This document shows positions 31,100 to 41,132 of a stretch of 64,000 nucleotides of DNA, one piece after another (the stretch's first letter is position 1; every line of letters begins with the position of its first letter). The position numbers and the translations under genes are program-made. The DNA comes from Capillidium heterosporum (taxonomy: Eukaryota > Entomophthoromycota > Entomophthoromycetes > Entomophthorales > Capillidiaceae). Where the stretch lies: positions 124,001 to 188,000 of the forward strand of contig WBMQ01000012.1 of NCBI GenBank assembly GCA_016630905.1, read 5' to 3'. The notes under the pieces are model-generated. The model made no database searches. It saw only the letters and a program-made list of their open reading frames with translations, and was not told the DNA's origin.

Positions 31100-31992
31100 T
31101 GGGCATCAAAGTATTGAGTGCAAATAAAATGAGCATCAACTTTCAAAGATCTAACAAACTAAGCTTCATCCTAAGCAATGACAAGGACGACGAAAATATG
31201 TACGCTACCGGTACCACGTCACCCCAGAGCATAAGCAACTACTTCCAAAACGAAGCTCGAAATAGCCAGTTTGCTGCTGACCAAGCCAATTCGCCGTCCA
31301 AGGGTTCGGTAAACTACAGCAGTTTGGACCTCGAGACTGAGCTGATCGAGTTTATACGTAACGAGACCGAATCCTTACGAACAGCCAAGTACGAATCGGA
31401 CACTGGTATAAAACCCAAGCGTAAGCGGGCCAATTCGCTGCAGCTCCGCATCTTGGAGCATGTCTTCAACGCCACCTATTTCCCCTCCACCTACGTACGT
31501 GCCCAGCTGGGTTGCAGCTTAGGCATGACGTCAAGGAAAGTCCAGATCTGGTTCCAGAATAAACGCCAGTCCTTGAACATCAAACGTCAACCTCATACTC
31601 AACGTAAATCCTTCCTCAAGTGCCTGTCCCCTACTTTAGCTAAGGAAACCATCAACTACAAACGCAATTTCTCCGATCCCTACCACTTGGCAACCACCAA
31701 TATATATAGCATCAACGGATACGAGCGGCCGTACTGTAGTGACAGTAACATCAATTTCACTACCAACCCCAGTACCCATACCAGTAGCTTGGAGTATCCA
31801 GCTAATTTCAACGAGATTACGCATATCCATAGAGTAGAGTCACCTAGCAACGTTAATAACTCATTTTCTGCCCACCTGTCACTCATATCTACCTTATTAA
31901 CTCAATCATCCGAGACGCGTCTAACTAATACCCAACCTAATTTGATAAGGCAGGACGATGCATTCCTTGAAAGTAGTTACTACTTATGGTAA
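31099..31992 (+). CDS. Homeodomain transcription factor, 297 aa (287 if started at 31129)
   Basis: Single exon. The homeodomain is at about residues 106-163: a basic arm (KPKRKRANS), helix 1 (LQLRILEHVFNATYFPS), helix 2 and the recognition helix SRKVQIWFQNKRQS with the invariant Trp151, Phe152, Asn154 and Arg156. No three-residue TALE insertion is seen, so it is a typical-type homeodomain. The acidic N-terminal part and the Ser/Thr/Asn-rich C-terminus are probably disordered. The gene has markedly higher GC than its surroundings, as expected for a real exon. Its stop lies 13 nt before the relic of an older MULE end. Nuclear DNA-binding regulator; targets unknown. The start is uncertain because the TATA box overlaps the first ATG. 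Confidence 0.92.
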   Translation: MGIKVLSANKMSINFQRSNKLSFILSNDKDDENMYATGTTSPQSISNYFQNEARNSQFAADQANSPSKGSVNYSSLDLETELIEFIRNETESLRTAKYESDTGIKPKRKRANSLQLRILEHVFNATYFPSTYVRAQLGCSLGMTSRKVQIWFQNKRQSLNIKRQPHTQRKSFLKCLSPTLAKETINYKRNFSDPYHLATTNIYSINGYERPYCSDSNINFTTNPSTHTSSLEYPANFNEITHIHRVESPSNVNNSFSAHLSLISTLLTQSSETRLTNTQPNLIRQDDAFLESSYYLW

Positions 31993-32004
31993 TTTTACGA
32001 GAGC

Positions 32005-32109
32005 TTTCAAAAAGCGATACCCATCCTTCCTAATTTGCTATATTTCCACCTTATGGTTTCAAAACAAAATGACAAACTTTAGCTAAAATCTATTTTGCTT
32101 CCAAGATAG
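32005..32109 (+). repeat. Relic of a MULE left end
   Basis: TTTCAAAAAGCGATACCC, CCTTCCTAATTTG, TATTTCC and the later AAAATCTAT...CAAGAT match the first 105 bp of the MULE at 13137 with many changes. It lies directly next to the right terminus of the minus-strand MULE, so an older related element was already here. Confidence 0.6.
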
Positions 32110-33439
32110 TCCCTAGAGAAATCAAAAAGCATGGGGGTTGCTTTTCAAATTTCCAGCAACCCCCTCCAAGACTGTATATATATATATAAAACGAAGACAG
32201 TCTGATCTAAATTTAGATTTGTAACCAATGAATTTTAAGAATAAATTAAGCTTAGAAAAATCGAAAGTTATTGGCTGAAAATAAAAAATTTTAGGTCTGA
32301 TTTGCAAAATTTTAAATGAACCTTTTTCTCATTTTTTAATCTACGATCAGATATAAACCAGGTAATCAAGATGAACTGCATCTTACTAATCATTTAAACT
32401 AGATTTGACCAGCCTCATTTAAACTCATTTTCCTGATGACATTTCTATCGATGAGCACGATACCATCTGTAAAGCCTTAAAGATTGGGAAGACCACTTCA
32501 CCGCCACATGCTTCATCGTGAAAGACCGGCTTGGATTTCGTGCCCATCTTTTCATTCGCCATTAGCCCCTTATCAGTTTATTCAGACCATGTATAATATC
32601 TCTGCAAGGCTGTATCCTCGCTAGAATTTACCATGAATGATTGCCTTGAGCTCATTTCCGAGTTATTTAACTTTGCTGAGGTAATCGCTTGCTTTACAAA
32701 GCCGTTTTCAACTTGGCAGATTTCTTTGCCATCGTTCTATAAAGTCTAGTAATGACTCCTAAGAATCTACCTATTTTTGAAGGATCGTTGAACATATACA
32801 TTGCCTGTGATTACTGGATCAGTGTTAACAACCCCTTTATTTACATAAGGCTACTGAGTTCCTATTCATTTAGCCCTATCATTGAGTACTACGTTCATGA
32901 GTTCTAGGGAATGAAGATATATGAAACTTGTCTTTGCCGCTAAGAAGATTAACAGTTGAGACCATATCCTCAGTTATTCTTAAACTAATATTAGTGCTGA
33001 TATTTTTTGTTTATGTAGTTAACTTTATTGTACCCTCTTCATTGGTCGATTTAGTTAGTCTACCAACATAAAGTGTATCACGTAAGCTTAGAGCTTCTAT
33101 AGTATGGCTACATTCTCTTTGTAACCTTCACATAAATCTCTTAATCAATCTGAGTTAGTTATCTTCCACACTCTTAAGGACAGTTGGATTTATTCAAAAC
33201 TCTTCTCAACTTGCGTTACTATAATAAACTTTATCTAATATGTTATCTTATTTTAAAGTACCTTTAAAATAGATAATTTATAAATTATTAGAACTTGCTT
33301 TATAAAATCGTTGAATGATAAAAGCAAATACACTATCTATTATCACCTTTTCTCTATAAATAAGAGTGCAAAATATAAAAGCAAATCTTAGCATATATGA
33401 ATATGAAGTAAAGTTCCTTTATTATATTTACTAAATCCA

Positions 33440-34972
33440 CTACATCTTAACTTCCTTAACCTTAGCATTTGTACGTTTTGCTTTTGATTTATTCCATTTG
33501 GGCATTACAACATTATGTCCTTCCTCCTTATTCAACAAAAACTTAGCTGCTTCCTTATCAGCAAAACTATTCATAAGTTTGGTAAATTCCTTCACCTGGC
33601 CAATACCCATCCTTTGCATTATATCATAAAACGTCTTCTTTGCTATATTAACTGCTTCTGACTTAGTTTCATGACTGGTAATATCACTTTCAACCCAATC
33701 TGTAATATCAAATGCAGTTTCCTTGATATCTGCCAATTTATAATTGATTTTCCAACGCTGAGAAACTAAATTTAAAATTGAGAACTCCTCTACATGTTGA
33801 TAAGCCGCCATCTCATGTCTACAAGGTATGCCTGTTTGGGAGCGAAATAAACAAGTGCAAATGTTACTAACTATTTCAGTATGTCCAGATTCAACATCTA
33901 AAACCTCAGCCTCAGTAGCAGTAGCATTAACAATACGACATTTAAGAAACTTTGAATATTCACTATCAAAGATACTATAGGCAAAGTTACTTACCGCAGT
34001 ATAAACCTCATCATTGAAATGGTGCTCCATTGGATGCTGGGTTTGTACTTTTGAAATTGCCTTCTTGAATGCCACCTGTTCAGCTTCGTCACCTTGCACT
34101 AATCTTCTTACAACCAATGACAGATTTCGCGGATTTTTACCTAAAATACGTTTGTTTCGCTTGTGGTTCGATTCGACTCGTTGAGTAGTTGTAATCCTCA
34201 TACTGAATTCACCTTCTAGGTAACGGTAGCAAAATTTATCCCTTTTACGAAATACTGACCTTACATAGTTGATAGCCTTTTCTTTCATATCATACTTTTT
34301 AAAGAGGTTGTTGAGCTCATCATCTAAACTATCCTTACTTCTTCTTGCTTGGATAATCTCATAAATGTTGGTGATAAATTTACTCAACTTATTGTCTAGT
34401 TGCTTTCCAAGGTTCCGTTTAAAGTTCAAAGTAATATGCCACATACAAAGAATATGACAACTACTTGGAATAACGACTCTAATTGCACCAATATAGCTTG
34501 CATCAGAATCTGTAAATACTGTCTTAGGAGGGAGTTTATGGACAGTAAGAAATGAGCAAAGCACTTCAACAACAGTTTCCAATCCTTCATTAATAACAAA
34601 GGCAGACCCAAATGAAACTGTATTTCCATGTTCATTTATACCAACAAACGAAAGGAAAGGTAAGGTAAGGCTGTTAGTATTGAACGTACTATCAAATATT
34701 AATATATCTCCAAATTTCTTATAGTTATCGATTTGCATTTCTGTCGCCCAGAAGCATAAAGTGAATAGCCCATAATTATCATTGAAAACAAATTGAGCCT
34801 TAGGTTGAAACGTCTTTAAATCTTCAAGAGTTTCCTTTAGCTTGTCACATTGCACTCGATTTTCTTCTTGGTAGTGTTTTGTTATAAAGCGTTGAATATC
34901 TGATTTTGTCCAAGTAATCTTATGTTTAGGAACTTGCAGAAGTTTGTAAATGTCATTTGCAGTGAAAGTCAT
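33440..34972 (-). CDS. MULE ORF2: transposase with SWIM zinc finger (inverted copy)
   Basis: The 510-aa product is identical to that of 14594-16126: FDSTFNTN and FTDSD carry the first two catalytic Asp residues and CTCLFRSQTGIPCRHE is the SWIM zinc finger. Start ATG 34972, stop TAG. It begins one codon after the ORF1 stop in the same frame. Absence of any amino-acid difference between the two copies points to very recent duplication, gene conversion between the arms, or both. Confidence 0.92.
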   Translation of the reverse strand: MTFTANDIYKLLQVPKHKITWTKSDIQRFITKHYQEENRVQCDKLKETLEDLKTFQPKAQFVFNDNYGLFTLCFWATEMQIDNYKKFGDILIFDSTFNTNSLTLPFLSFVGINEHGNTVSFGSAFVINEGLETVVEVLCSFLTVHKLPPKTVFTDSDASYIGAIRVVIPSSCHILCMWHITLNFKRNLGKQLDNKLSKFITNIYEIIQARRSKDSLDDELNNLFKKYDMKEKAINYVRSVFRKRDKFCYRYLEGEFSMRITTTQRVESNHKRNKRILGKNPRNLSLVVRRLVQGDEAEQVAFKKAISKVQTQHPMEHHFNDEVYTAVSNFAYSIFDSEYSKFLKCRIVNATATEAEVLDVESGHTEIVSNICTCLFRSQTGIPCRHEMAAYQHVEEFSILNLVSQRWKINYKLADIKETAFDITDWVESDITSHETKSEAVNIAKKTFYDIMQRMGIGQVKEFTKLMNSFADKEAAKFLLNKEEGHNVVMPKWNKSKAKRTNAKVKEVKM

Positions 34973-34975
34973 CTC

Positions 34976-35854
34976 CTAGTACTTAATAATGTCGTCCTTT
35001 AGGTGTTCTGGTATACCTCTAAACTTAGCACTACACATCTGATCTACTTTTAATACTGGTGTACAGTCATGATTTAACTTAAACCTATTGACTTTAAACG
35101 TGCTCTTCCCTCCTCCGCCATGGCCAATGTTGATTTTAAATCCACAAATAGTAGGTGGGCTTGTTGATTTCAGCTGCTTCAAAGACTGGATTCTCCAATG
35201 TGAGCACTTTAAGGTATATCCGGTAATTGTGTTGTCCTTTAACTTCGTTCTGCCTCCACTAACTAAAATGTATCCTTCTTCCTTAGCTTTCTCCCGTAAA
35301 TAATTATAGAGATCATCTAATTCTTGAAATTCCAAGTTTAAAATTTCAGAGGTAAAGAAGGTATTTATTTCTTGAAGATTTTCTAACAGATCGTCTTCAG
35401 TATCCTCAACCAAATCGATACATTCTGTTGATAGAAAATTGGAAGTTACTTCAGGCAAGTTATCACAAACACCCTCAACCAAGTCATCTTCTACAGATAA
35501 GTAGTCCGAAGCTATCCCCTTTAATTCATCTTTATCATCCTCAGCCAAATCTGCCTCCTCTAATGGACGATTCAAAACTATACCCTTTGACTCCTTTAGT
35601 TTGTCTTCAACCAAATTGGCACCTACTGGTGGACAATTTAACTCTAAATCTGTTGCTTTATCCCAAGCATCGTTGTTCAAGTTATTGGTCACTGCTGAAG
35701 AGTAAGGCACAGATATCTGAGTTGACTTCTTTTGGTTATATTTAATCGGGTTGACGACTGTCATCGATAAACCATTCCAATTCGGCTTAGGCGAACTATC
35801 TTGAATATGTTCTACTAGCTTGGTTTTCTCTGTTGGTAGATTATTAAAAGCCAT
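34976..35854 (-). CDS. MULE ORF1: FAR1/FLYWCH-like DNA-binding part (inverted copy)
   Basis: The 292-aa product is identical to that of 13712-14590, with the acidic repeats followed by the Cys/His DNA-binding region, and ends at the same in-frame TAG (34976-34978). The shared stop means that both copies come from a parent that already had it. Confidence 0.85.
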   Translation of the reverse strand: MAFNNLPTEKTKLVEHIQDSSPKPNWNGLSMTVVNPIKYNQKKSTQISVPYSSAVTNNLNNDAWDKATDLELNCPPVGANLVEDKLKESKGIVLNRPLEEADLAEDDKDELKGIASDYLSVEDDLVEGVCDNLPEVTSNFLSTECIDLVEDTEDDLLENLQEINTFFTSEILNLEFQELDDLYNYLREKAKEEGYILVSGGRTKLKDNTITGYTLKCSHWRIQSLKQLKSTSPPTICGFKINIGHGGGGKSTFKVNRFKLNHDCTPVLKVDQMCSAKFRGIPEHLKDDIIKY

Positions 35855-36429
35855 TTGAGTAAGTCTTGTAAGATGTGGAATGATATTTAAAATTTTCAGT
35901 CTGGAAATTGAAAAGTAAACTAGAAGAAACTTACACTTTTAACAAAAGGTTTAAAACCAGTATATAATAATATAACTAGTTGGCTGTATATACCGATATA
36001 CATATAATACAAATTTTAAATAAATACTCTAAATTATATTTCTTTAAACTGAATATACCTTTAATTATAATATAAATGGTTATCTTATTATACTGATAAC
36101 CTTATGCAAGCAATCTAGCCAACCTATAAGACAAAGCCTATTATCTAAATATGTTATGTAAAATTAGAATGAGCTAAATTACCTTGAAGTGGCAGATCTT
36201 ACACTTAAATCTACTTCGACTGCTTTTGACATCTTACCTTATTGGTTTCTGGTTTGCTGAATTAAACTTGTAATTCATCTGAAGCAGGTTGGAATTGAAG
36301 CATCATATTTAATATCTGTAGCTTTATCTTGAAAGATCTATAGATTCTAGTTAAATTCTGCCATTCTTTACTCTAAAAACAGCAAGCGGAAATATTCCAA
36401 ATTAGGAAGGAAGGGCCATGCTTTTCAAA

Positions 36430-36591
36430 CGCTCTGAATCCCATCAAACTGGGATCTATCCCATTTACGAATGCGGAGCTGTTGTAACTGGTTGGATCTT
36501 TATAAGCCTGCGAAAATGAATCACTCCAAGAATTCAAAGTACTCGCTTGACAGGGTAAATGGTCTTCTTTTATAGTGTTTTCCATCTCCAA
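36430..36591 (-). pseudogene. 5' end of a gene cut by the MULE
   Basis: ATG 36591 opens 54 codons (MEMENTIKEDHLPCQAS, FVNGIDPSLMGFRAF) before the frame enters the MULE terminus and ends inside it. A minus-strand TATATATA lies about 50 nt upstream near 36640. The peptide is polar and unrecognised. The rest of the gene is not seen on the other side of the element. A truncated host gene is the simplest reading, though the frame is short. Confidence 0.4.
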
Positions 36592-36905
36592 GTGTTTTCA
36601 TTCTTTGTTTGAAGATGCTTTGTATTTAATCCATTATATATAGTGCTAGAATTTGAAATATAATTAGATTGTAGCCAAAGTAGTTTAAAATTTTGAATCG
36701 AATTAAGCTAAAAAACCTATTATGCCATTTAACTCCAATCTTTATTTTAGCATGCAAAACTGTTTGTAAGGCGAGCTGCAGAGCTCAATATATTTTTAAT
36801 AAAAGGTGAATGGTGAAAATTAAAGTGACGGAATGAAGCTAAATAGTATGTTAAAATAATTAGGTTGATATTTTCAAAATGCTGGAAATAAGATAGCTAT
36901 GATGG
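36592..36905. other. Upstream region of the truncated gene, no gene seen
   Basis: AT-rich; includes the TATATATA near 36640 on the minus strand. Confidence 0.45.
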
Positions 36906-37104
36906 TGTAAGGTCCAAGAGGGTGCCGTTGGATCCAACTAATGATGGTGTCATAATGGGAGCGTATGACATGAGAGGTCGGGACAGTAGAACCAATGCCG
37001 ACCACAGCATTGGTAATATGAATCACCCAAAGGAGGTAAGTCCAAAGGGAAGCAAAGAAAGTTTGAACGGAGTGAGCTAAGAGGGTATAGAAGTCGAACC
37101 ACAT
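36906..37104 (-). CDS. LTR-embedded hydrophobic mini-ORF, family A (short form)
   Basis: ATG 37104; 66 codons are open to the repeat's last base. Residues include MWFDFYTLLAHSVQTFFASL, then YLLWVIHITNAVVGIG and IISWIQRHPLGPY. It is the best preserved short copy: A1 (10364) has a stop at codon 23 and the copy at 44382-45041 has TGG to TAG. It resembles the long form at 27739-28077 in protein sequence. Probably a retroelement-encoded leader or membrane peptide, function unknown. Confidence 0.45.
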
Positions 37105-37358
37105 ATTCGCACGATCTAATAACTAAAAGGCTGACCAGGAACAATAATTTATTTGTGGACAAAACAGATCAGGCTGTCGCAACAGCTATAGTTGATAGTT
37201 GAGATCAAGAGGTGAGTAACAGCTATTAGAAAATAGCGAGGTGGAACTTTGTCAAGATGCCAGCTTTTAGTGACATCTCAGGAGTTTAAATACCCTTTCG
37301 GTATCTTGGCAATACTTGCTGAATATCTGAATCCCGATATCAAAATGCTATGCTGGTA
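36906..37358 (-). repeat. LTR-like repeat family A, 3' two-thirds (half of a split copy)
   Basis: From TGTAAGGTCCAAGAGG (the 3' terminus, minus strand) to GCTATGCTGGTA, where the mariner inverted repeat starts. Together with 38196-38404 it makes one complete 660-bp copy interrupted at a TA dinucleotide, but the two halves are now in opposite orientation. Confidence 0.85.
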
Positions 37359-38195
37359 TAACCATTGTAAAAATAAATGGAGTTGTTTTAGAAATTCAAT
37401 TGCATCATAATATTTGAATCTAACATGTTGTAATTAGACGCCAATTTTTGGAATATAAAAATGGGACAGTGTAAAGAGAAAACGAAGTGTTCTAGAATTA
37501 AATCATAGTCTGCAATGCAGGTTGAAATTGGAGAATGAGATCATAAATTTTGGGAAAAAATAGTTCCCATTTCAAATATAAGGGCTTGCTAGAGCAAAAT
37601 ACTTTAAATTTTGAAATTTTATAAAGCTGCGATAAAGGAAAGCTCATCCAACATATATAATTTCAACAATGGATGTCAACAACAACGAGCCTTTAAGTCC
37701 AAATAACAGCAACACTAAGGTAATGTACGGAAAGGATAGTGAGGTCCTTCCTGAAGGGTGTTTGGATTTAAACTTTAATAGAGATGAGCTCAACTTGAAG
37801 TTACTTGACTATAAAACCAAACTCAATGAAAACAATGCCGAAATGGAGAAGCTTCAGTAGGATAGTATCGATATTCAGAAGAAAGAAGCTATCGAAAATA
37901 CGTTGAGTGGTATAAATCACTATTACAAAAATCCTAAGTTCGCCAATAACTTTATGTGTGGGAGCGAGGAGGGAGATGGTGTCAAGCATCATTTGGATGA
38001 TGTTAGTAGGATGATGTTAGTTCAGGACTATCATTCAAAAAAGTTCAAGATCAATGACCTTCGAGCTAAATACAACAATATTGCCTCATCAACTATATTC
38101 AGAATAGTAGATCGAGCCGGAAAGCTACAGCAAGGCGAGGTTTTTGAAGATAATAGAGGTCGAAATAGAGTGTTAGCCGACGAAGACATTGGATA
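37359..38195 (+). mobile_element. Tc1/mariner-like element, 5' arm, truncated
   Basis: Starts TAACCATTGTAAAAATAAAT after a TA and carries the first part of the transposase gene. It is cut at ..GACATTGGATA by LTR-like sequence (TGTAACAACC). It is inverted relative to, and nearly identical with, 40983-40147. Confidence 0.88.
37669..38195 (+). pseudogene. Tc1/mariner-like transposase, N-terminal fragment
   Basis: ATG 37669; 63 codons, then TAG (shared with the other copy), then the same frame continues through the helix-turn-helix DNA-binding region (LRAKYNNIASSTIFRIVDRA) to FEDNRGRNRVLADEDIGY, where the LTR-like repeat begins. At the Arg of NRGRNRVL this copy has CGA; the other copy has TGA. 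The catalytic domain is absent. Confidence 0.85.
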
Positions 38196-38404
38196 TGTAA
38201 CAACCCTGATTGTTACAATTCCTAACCTGAGGTCATTGACCGATTTTCTTTGCACACCACACTATTTTCTTTCCCTTACCAACTTTCGATGTCCACTTTC
38301 CAATTATATCTAGTTTCGAACAGAAATCTGTTCTATTTATTAGATATTCTTGACGATTTTCCATATTCGTAATCTCGGCTATAAGTTAGGAACCCCAGCT
38401 ATTA
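38196..38404 (+). repeat. LTR-like repeat family A, 5' third (other half of the split copy)
   Basis: TGTAACAACCCTGATTGTTACA to CCCCAGCTATTA, then the mariner inverted repeat. 453 + 209 minus the 2-bp TA duplication equals 660, the length of the uninterrupted copy at 44382-45041, which reads GCTGGTAATAGCTGG across the insertion point. Confidence 0.88.
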
Positions 38405-40983
38405 TAACCATTGTAAAAATAAATGGGACCTAAATTTCGATGATGTAAAATCCAACCGAAATGATGTAGCCAACTATGATATAACATAAATTTTGAAGAT
38501 AGATAAATGGGACGATGGAAACAGAAAATGAAGTGATACAAAAATAACTTGCCACATGCAATGCAGCCTGAGTTTTCAAAATGAGATCATAAATTTGTGG
38601 AAAAAATAGTTCCCATTCTTTAGAGCCATATTGTTCTATATGAAATTCATCACTAGTGCTAAATTACTATGTTTTTCTTATAAAATATTGTGAATTTTGA
38701 TCACTTAATTCAGAACAGTTGACCTAAACCACCTTTGTTTATATATACTTTATATCTGAGTATAATTTTTTTCTAAATAAAAGCATATTTTAATTCCAAA
38801 CGATGGCATTTATATCAATTCAATATAAATCGTCTTCGAACTCTTGTAGCAACATGACACTCAAATTCACTATTTGGGACAGTAACGCTGTAAGTTAAGA
38901 ACTTCAAGTTCTTTTAAAATAGAAGCTATTGTAAAGTAGTTGACAAAGCATTTATTGTAGTTGGAATAGTAAGTGAAAAGTGATATTCAAAGTAAATGGG
39001 CTTTATTTAGTTCGCTACTCAACTTTAGACTTGTTGAATGTGCCTACTTAAGTGAAGTTTAGGATAAGGTTTGGAGAATTGGGTTGAAGATAATGTTGGG
39101 TTAGAGGCCAAAGTTTTGAGATTGTAAATAGTTTGAATTAGTTGGTGTAGGTTAAGAACCACTTTAGTTCTATCGTGTTGGTAAAGCTTATAAAGTATTA
39201 CTTGAAATAATAGTCAGTAATGGATTAGACTATGTTTAGTTGAAATTTAAAAGTGGAGTACAAACTTCAATTTGAATACGAAAATAGATGTAATAAATTT
39301 AAGGTAGAATGTTGCTGGTTATAGCTTGCTTATCAAGGCAGGCTTGTTGATAAGACTCTGTTTTAAGGATCCAATTAGTAATGTTATTGCTAGTTACATG
39401 TTCACGGAACCCTTCGTGGATGGCTAAATTGAACTCAGGCCTAGTTTTAAATGATGCATCAGCAAAATAGCCCTTTACCGAATTGAACAAATGTTCAATA
39501 GGATTCAAAAATGGAGAAAATGGGGGTAAGAAAAGGTATTTGATATCCTTTTTTTTAAATGCTCGGAGTAAGTCGCCTTCTTTGAATGCTTTTATATGTA
39601 TTGAAGCATTGTCGAGAATAATCAATCCACCTATAGAAAAGTTGATGTTCTCCATGAAAAATTCGTAAATTTGGACATATGTATTGGATTCTACGCCGGT
39701 ACCACTTTCGTTGATATACTTTGTTACATATTCACCTGACTGAGATATTCCAGCTATTACATTTATTGCTTTAACCTTTTGTTGTTTAAGTGCCGAAGCT
39801 TTATTGCCTGCTGGTGCTCAACCATGATTACATGTTAAATCCATATTGAAGCTCGACTCATCCATATAAAACTTCTTCCTACCTTGAAAATTATTTAAAT
39901 CCGAAATGTGATTTTTTCTAATATAAGATTTAAGAAGTTGTAATATGGTAAAGGTACCTCTTTATTACTGTACCTGGTTTATTCCAATGCACTGGAATTT
40001 TGGTTGTAACTTTCCAAGTGTATTTAGCACTTTTCAAGCTATTTGATAATGTCTTTTCACAAACATCAACATTTGCTACCTTGCTTGAAATATTCTTCAA
40101 AGTTTTGAGTTTTGTAGTAGACTTCATCTCCAATATATACAAGCAGTATCCAATGTCTTCGTCGGTTAACACCCTATTTCAACCTCTATTATCTTCAAAA
40201 ACCTCGCCTTGCTGTAGCTTTCCGGCTCGATCTACTATTCTGAATATAGTTGATGAGGCAATATTGTTGTATTTAGCTCGAAGGTCATTGATCTTGAACT
40301 TTTTTGAATGATAGTCCTGAACTAACATCATCCTACTAACATCATCCAAATGATGCTTGACACCATCTCCCTCCTCGCTCCCACACATAAAGTTATTGGC
40401 GAACTTAGGATTTTTGTAATAGTGATTTATACCACTCAACGTATTTTCGATAGCTTCTTTCTTCTGAATATCGATACTATCCTACTGAAGCTTCTCCATT
40501 TCGGCATTGTTTTCATTGAGTTTGGTTTTATAGTCAAGTAACTTCAAGTTGAGCTCATCTCTATTAAAGTTTAAATCCAAACACCCTTCAGGAAGGACCT
40601 CACTATCCTTTCCGTACATTACCTTAGTGTTGCTGTTATTTGGACTTAAAGGCTCGTTGTTGTTGACATCCATTGTTGAAATTATATATGTTGGATGAGC
40701 TTTCCTTTATCGCAGCTTTATAAAATTTCAAAATTTAAAGTATTTTGCTCTAGCAAGCCTTTATATTTGAAATGGGAACTATTTTTTCCCAAAATTTATG
40801 ATCTCATTCTCCAATTTCAACCTGCATTGCAGACTATGATTTAATTCTAGAACACTTCGTTTTCTCTTTACACTGTCCCATTTTTATATTCCAAAAATTG
40901 GCGTCTAATTACAACATGTTAGATTCAAATATTATGATGCAATTGAATTTCTAAAACAACTCCATTTATTTTTACAATGGTTA
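38405..40983 (-). mobile_element. Tc1/mariner-like element, full length, 2579 bp
   Basis: Both ends are TAACCATTGTAAAAATAAAT in inverted orientation, with TA on each side (38403-38404 and 40984-40985). It carries one transposase gene on the minus strand, disabled by three stops. The left flank is LTR-like family A sequence, the right flank the GPCR upstream region. Confidence 0.88.
39299..40673 (-). pseudogene. Tc1/mariner-like (DDE_3) transposase, disabled
   Basis: From ATG 40673 the frame gives the N-terminus, a TAG after 63 codons, the helix-turn-helix (SSTIFRIVDRA), a TGA in NRG-stop-NRVL, and then a 40-nt intron (39957-39918, GTACCT...ATTAG) that restores the frame into the catalytic domain. 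The DDE residues are in FYMDESSF (Asp), LIILDNASIH (Asp) and PPFSPFLNPIEHLF (Glu). A third stop, TGA, replaces the Trp or Arg usual in the segment before APAG (NHG-stop-APAG). The family cuts and pastes at TA. All three stops fit single C-to-T or G-to-A transitions. Inactive by standard decoding. Confidence 0.9.
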
Positions 40984-41132
40984 TAAGATCAGATAGAGCT
41001 TTACAAAATCTCCACTCCCTTTAAATATAGTTTAGGTAATGGGAACTAGGGGATCAAATAACTATTATATCAAATAATATAAATTATAGATACCTACAAA
41101 GTTTATTACTTTTTCTTCTAAATACCTTTACA

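Larger units (their letters stand above)
32114..36429 (-). mobile_element. Mutator-like element (MULE), minus-strand copy, 4316 bp
   Basis: Inverted duplicate of 13137-17452, with identical length and, in the stretches compared, identical sequence. The 5' end of the element (36429) interrupts a reading frame at 36430-36591. No target-site duplication was found (flanks GATAGTCCC and CGCTCTGAA). Confidence 0.88.

Noticed and set aside
35088-35745. Plus-strand frames inside the inverted MULE, also 13821-14478 minus
   Set aside because: Antisense shadows of MULE ORF1; they exist identically in both copies only because the element does.
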